64,000 nucleotides of DNA from Akkermansia sp. (GTDB lineage: Bacteria > Verrucomicrobiota > Verrucomicrobiia > Verrucomicrobiales > Akkermansiaceae): NCBI GenBank assembly GCA_030523775.1, contig JAUNHW010000005.1:48489-112488 (forward strand). The letters are read 5' to 3'. The position numbers and the translations under genes were made by a program. The notes beneath the pieces are model-generated. The model had not been told where the DNA came from and did not search any database. It was given only the letters and a program-made list of their open reading frames with translations. Of the stretch, positions 61,171-64,000 are shown in pieces. The stretch's first letter is position 1. Every line of letters starts with the position of its first letter.

Positions 61171-63657
61171 TTAGCGGGCGGGGGGTGGATTGTCTGTTGG
61201 GGGAGGTGCCGGCTTGCTGTTTCCGCGCGGCTTGCGGGGCGCGGCCTGGGGTGCGGGGTGCCCCAGGCGGCGCATGCGCTGGCGGTTCTGGCGCATGCGC
61301 TGCATGTTGATGCGCAGCTCCTGCATGCGCTTCTCATCAGAGCTTTGGAGCAGCAGGGAGATTTCCGTTTCCTGCTGGGAGCGGTCCGCATCCTTGGCGG
61401 GGTGCATGGATACGAGCATGGCCAGGCGCTCGCGCTGCTCCTGGGTGAAGTCGTCCCGGCTGGTGACTAGGGAGAGCACGCCGAGGGTCTGCTCGTTCAC
61501 GCGGCGAGCCTCTTCCGCCTTGTCCTGGCGGGAGAGTGCGGCGGCGTAGCGGTCGCTCACGTTGATGAAGCGTATGAGCAGGTCTGAATCCCCCGGGTTT
61601 TCCGCCAGGATGCTGCGCATGTATTTCACACCGCGCGCCCATTCCTCCAGGGTGACGGCATCACGCCCGGGCAGGAATCCCTGCGGGCGCAGCAGGGCCT
61701 GCACGTAGGCCTGGCGGTACGCATCGTTCTCCGGGTCGTCCTTCAGCCAGCCGTCGATAAGCTGGCGCATGCTCTGGCCATCCGTGAGCAGGAGCCGTGA
61801 AATCTCCCGCGCGCCGGAGCGCTGCAGCATCTCCACCTGCAGCATGCGCAGACGCTCGTTGGCGGGCTGTTCCCGCAGCAGGTCGTGCAGCAGCTTGGCG
61901 GCGGCCAGGCGTTCCGCGGCAATTTGCGGAGCCCCGCCGTGCGGGGTGTGCGCGCCGCGGCCGCGTGCGTTTGCTGCAAACTGCGTGTTGCGTGAGGAGA
62001 GGGTCATGAGCGCTCGCACCTTTTCCAGGCGCAGCTCAAAGGGGGCGTTGTCTGCAATGCCGTCCACCTCTGCGTGGAGCAGTTTGTAGGCTTCCCTGCG
62101 CAGGGAGGGCTTGTCTTGCTGGTGGAGCATGGAGGCGGCAAGCCCGTTGAGCACGCGCATGCGCTCCACGCTGCCCTTTTCGAAGTGCTCTGCGGCGCGG
62201 CTGAAATATTCGGTGGCGGTGGCGTAGTCGCGCGTGCTGTAGGCAATACCCGCCAGGATGCGGCAGGCATCGCCCATGCGGGCGTCTCCCTCTTCCGCCT
62301 GGGCCACGATTTCCTCGTAGTACGGCATCAGGTCCTCCAGCAGGCGCGCATCGGCTTTCGTCGGCTGGTCGCTCAATCCGTGCGCGGCATCTCCCACCAT
62401 GCCGGTGAAGATGCGTTGCAGGGCGGCGTCTGCGATATCGGCGTTGCGTTCCGCGAGCACGCGCTGTTCGCTCTCGCTGCGGTACGCCTTGCGCACGCGG
62501 GCGTATCCCAGGCTCACGGAGACGAGCAGCAGCACCACCAGCAGTGCGGCGGCGTGGCTCCACAGCGCCACTGCCGGACGCCGCCGGAACCACATGGCGT
62601 AGCGCCGCAGGAAGGATGCGGGGCGCGCCACCACGGGCTCCCCGTTCAGGAAGCGCTGCAGGTCCGCGTGCATGTCGTCCATGCTGCGGTAGCGGTCTGC
62701 GGGGTCGAAACTGATGCTCTTGTTGATGATGGCCCCCAGCTCGCCCTCGTTGCGCAGGGGGGTGATGGGTTCCGAACAGATGCGGTGGATGAGGCTGCCG
62801 GGTTCCGTTTCCTGGAAGGCGGGGCGGTTGGTGAGCAGCTCGTAGAGCGTGAGCCCCAGCGCGTATTGGTCCCCCGCAAAGGAGTTCTCGCCGCGCGTCA
62901 GGCGCTCCGGCGCCATGTAGCGCAGCGTGCCATCGTGGCTCTGGGTTACGAGCGGGGCCTGCTCCCCGCTGTTGAGCACGGTGGCCAGGCCGAAATCCCC
63001 CACGTGCAGCACGCCGTCGTCATCCAGCATCAGGTTGCCGGGCTTGATATCGCGGTGCAGCACGCCCTGCCCGTGGGCGTATGCCAGTGCGGCGGCGGCC
63101 TGCACGCCCACGCGGGCCACGGCCTGCTCCGGCGGCATGCCGCGGAACACGGCGCGCATGCGTGCGGCGGTAACGCCTGTGCCGTTCACCAGCCCCATCA
63201 CGTAGTAGCGGTAGGAGCCTTCCTGGCCCGCGCCGTACACCTCCACGATGTTGGTGTGGCGCAGGCGTGCAATGACGCGTGATTCGTTCTCGAAGGCCTC
63301 GCTGTGGCGTGCATCTGCGTTCCAGGAGGGAGCCAGGATCTTGATGGCCACCTCGCGGCGCAAGGATTCCTGGACCGCGCGGAACACCGTGCCCATGCCG
63401 CCGCTGCCGATGCGTTTCAACAGGTGGTAGCCGCCCAGGTACTCCGGGAAATCCAGCACCAGCCCGGCGTTCGGGCGCGTGCACTGGCTCAGCCCCTCCA
63501 CGTCCATCATGGCGGGCAGCAGCTCCAGCAGCTCCGCCGCGCATTCCGGGTGCTCCGCGGCAAAGGAGTCCGGTGTCACGGCCTCCCCGGCGCGCAGACG
63601 GCTCAGGAAATCGTCTGCCAGGGATGCCACCAGCTCCTCCTGTTCGGTTTCTGTCAT
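61171..63657 (-). CDS. Transmembrane Hanks-type Ser/Thr protein kinase
   Basis: An 828-residue kinase. The catalytic domain (about 75-345) has GSGGMGTVF, Lys in VAIKIL, HRDIKPGN, DFGLA and APERL; all key residues are present. One transmembrane segment follows (about 365-392), then an outer region with TPR-like helices (YATATEYFSRAAEHF). A Pro/Lys/Arg tail ends the protein. The N-terminal 70 residues have a short acidic segment often seen in PVC kinases. It starts 8 bases after the upstream sigma gene. Confidence 0.92.
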   Translation of the reverse strand: MTETEQEELVASLADDFLSRLRAGEAVTPDSFAAEHPECAAELLELLPAMMDVEGLSQCTRPNAGLVLDFPEYLGGYHLLKRIGSGGMGTVFRAVQESLRREVAIKILAPSWNADARHSEAFENESRVIARLRHTNIVEVYGAGQEGSYRYYVMGLVNGTGVTAARMRAVFRGMPPEQAVARVGVQAAAALAYAHGQGVLHRDIKPGNLMLDDDGVLHVGDFGLATVLNSGEQAPLVTQSHDGTLRYMAPERLTRGENSFAGDQYALGLTLYELLTNRPAFQETEPGSLIHRICSEPITPLRNEGELGAIINKSISFDPADRYRSMDDMHADLQRFLNGEPVVARPASFLRRYAMWFRRRPAVALWSHAAALLVVLLLVSVSLGYARVRKAYRSESEQRVLAERNADIADAALQRIFTGMVGDAAHGLSDQPTKADARLLEDLMPYYEEIVAQAEEGDARMGDACRILAGIAYSTRDYATATEYFSRAAEHFEKGSVERMRVLNGLAASMLHQQDKPSLRREAYKLLHAEVDGIADNAPFELRLEKVRALMTLSSRNTQFAANARGRGAHTPHGGAPQIAAERLAAAKLLHDLLREQPANERLRMLQVEMLQRSGAREISRLLLTDGQSMRQLIDGWLKDDPENDAYRQAYVQALLRPQGFLPGRDAVTLEEWARGVKYMRSILAENPGDSDLLIRFINVSDRYAAALSRQDKAEEARRVNEQTLGVLSLVTSRDDFTQEQRERLAMLVSMHPAKDADRSQQETEISLLLQSSDEKRMQELRINMQRMRQNRQRMRRLGHPAPQAAPRKPRGNSKPAPPPTDNPPPAR

Positions 63658-63665
63658 GGGTGGTG

Positions 63666-64000
63666 TTAGAAGAGGTCCGATTGCTGTTTCACGAGCTCCT
63701 GGAAGCGTTTGAGAGCGCGCACATAGCGGATGCTGGCGGCCTTGGGGTCAATTTCCAGCACGGCTGCGCATTCGTTGTTGCCGAGCTCCTCGAAATGGCG
63801 CAGCTCCAGGATTTTGCGGTCGTTTTCCGAAAGTTTGGAGAGCACGCGGCGGGTGATGGCCAGGCGCTCCAGCTTCTCCATGTGGGAGCGCGGGCTGGAG
63901 ATGGAATCCGCGAAGTGCGCCCAGGCATCCATGGAGCTGTCGTTGGCGGGACCATCGCTTTCCTTCATGGCATCCCGCTTGGCGGCGCCCAGGTGGCGGC
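63666..64000 (-). CDS. ECF sigma factor (5' end outside window)
   Basis: The frame is open to the window edge, reading RHLGAAKRDAMKES and then a region 4 helix-turn-helix: LSENDRKILELRHFEELGNN and ECAAVLEIDPKAASIRYVRA. RHxGAAKRD is typical of planctomycete/verrucomicrobial ECF groups linked to Ser/Thr kinases. Region 2 is upstream of the window. It heads the sigma-kinase-protease unit. Confidence 0.85.
   Translation of the reverse strand, partial: RHLGAAKRDAMKESDGPANDSSMDAWAHFADSISSPRSHMEKLERLAITRRVLSKLSENDRKILELRHFEELGNNECAAVLEIDPKAASIRYVRALKRFQELVKQQSDLF

Overview
The window is a GC-rich, gene-dense chromosomal segment of a Gram-negative bacterium, most likely a Verrucomicrobiota member related to the Akkermansia lineage. 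The lipid A and outer-membrane genes (lpxD, skp, a SurA-like chaperone, beta-barrel protein), a TIGR03790-type protein, an SHD1-like domain, two ECF-sigma-led surface/signalling operons, a transmembrane Ser/Thr kinase and an IdeS-like secreted cysteine protease fit that group. The assignment rests on protein features only; no rRNA or tRNA gene was seen.

Layout. 1-13.3 kb: end of ffh, a TIGR03790 protein, mutY with a SulP transporter, two secreted proteins (thioredoxin-like; transglutaminase-like with a discoidin domain), lpxD-skp, a SurA-like isomerase, and obg with a metallophosphatase. 13.3-19.3 kb: small membrane protein, Zn/Mn ABC transporter operon, LOG-family protein, AAA/DUF4143 ATPase. 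19.5-27.5 kb: ECF operon ending in a 1511-residue ankyrin-repeat protein. 27.6-29.1 kb: radical SAM/SPASM enzyme next to a small tandem-repeat lipoprotein. 29.3-33.5 kb: sugar metabolism (galE, tal, gmd, fcl). 33.6-36.1 kb: an AT-richer accessory patch with a beta-barrel protein, a solo tyrosine recombinase and structured non-coding DNA. 36.2-50.8 kb: rtcB, pgsA, Sel1 protein, Fe-alcohol dehydrogenase, duplicated pgk, efp, GtrA, rmuC, dprA, nadC, argF. 51.2-58.4 kb: broken argD, lipoprotein, DMT transporter, folA-thyA, pyrF, trmB-tgt-yajC, aroE. 58.4-64 kb: ATPase scar, acyl-ACP thioesterase, and an ECF sigma - Ser/Thr kinase - IdeS-like protease operon.

Two genome-scale patterns stand out. 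First, at least fifteen genes have a sigma70-type promoter whose -10 box lies only 6-10 bases before the start codon, implying leaderless mRNAs as a common mode of expression. Second, four loci share one layout: a long palindrome of different sequence at each locus, then 5-12 bases, then a -35-like hexamer. One locus has an intact AAA/DUF4143 ATPase gene; two keep only the last codons of such a gene; the fourth keeps at most short fragments. They look like one family of palindrome-plus-ATPase units that arrive and then lose their bodies.

Degenerate heptamer arrays (four, each with its own unit) and a 586-bp duplication of the 3' end of pgk add evidence of local genome remodelling.
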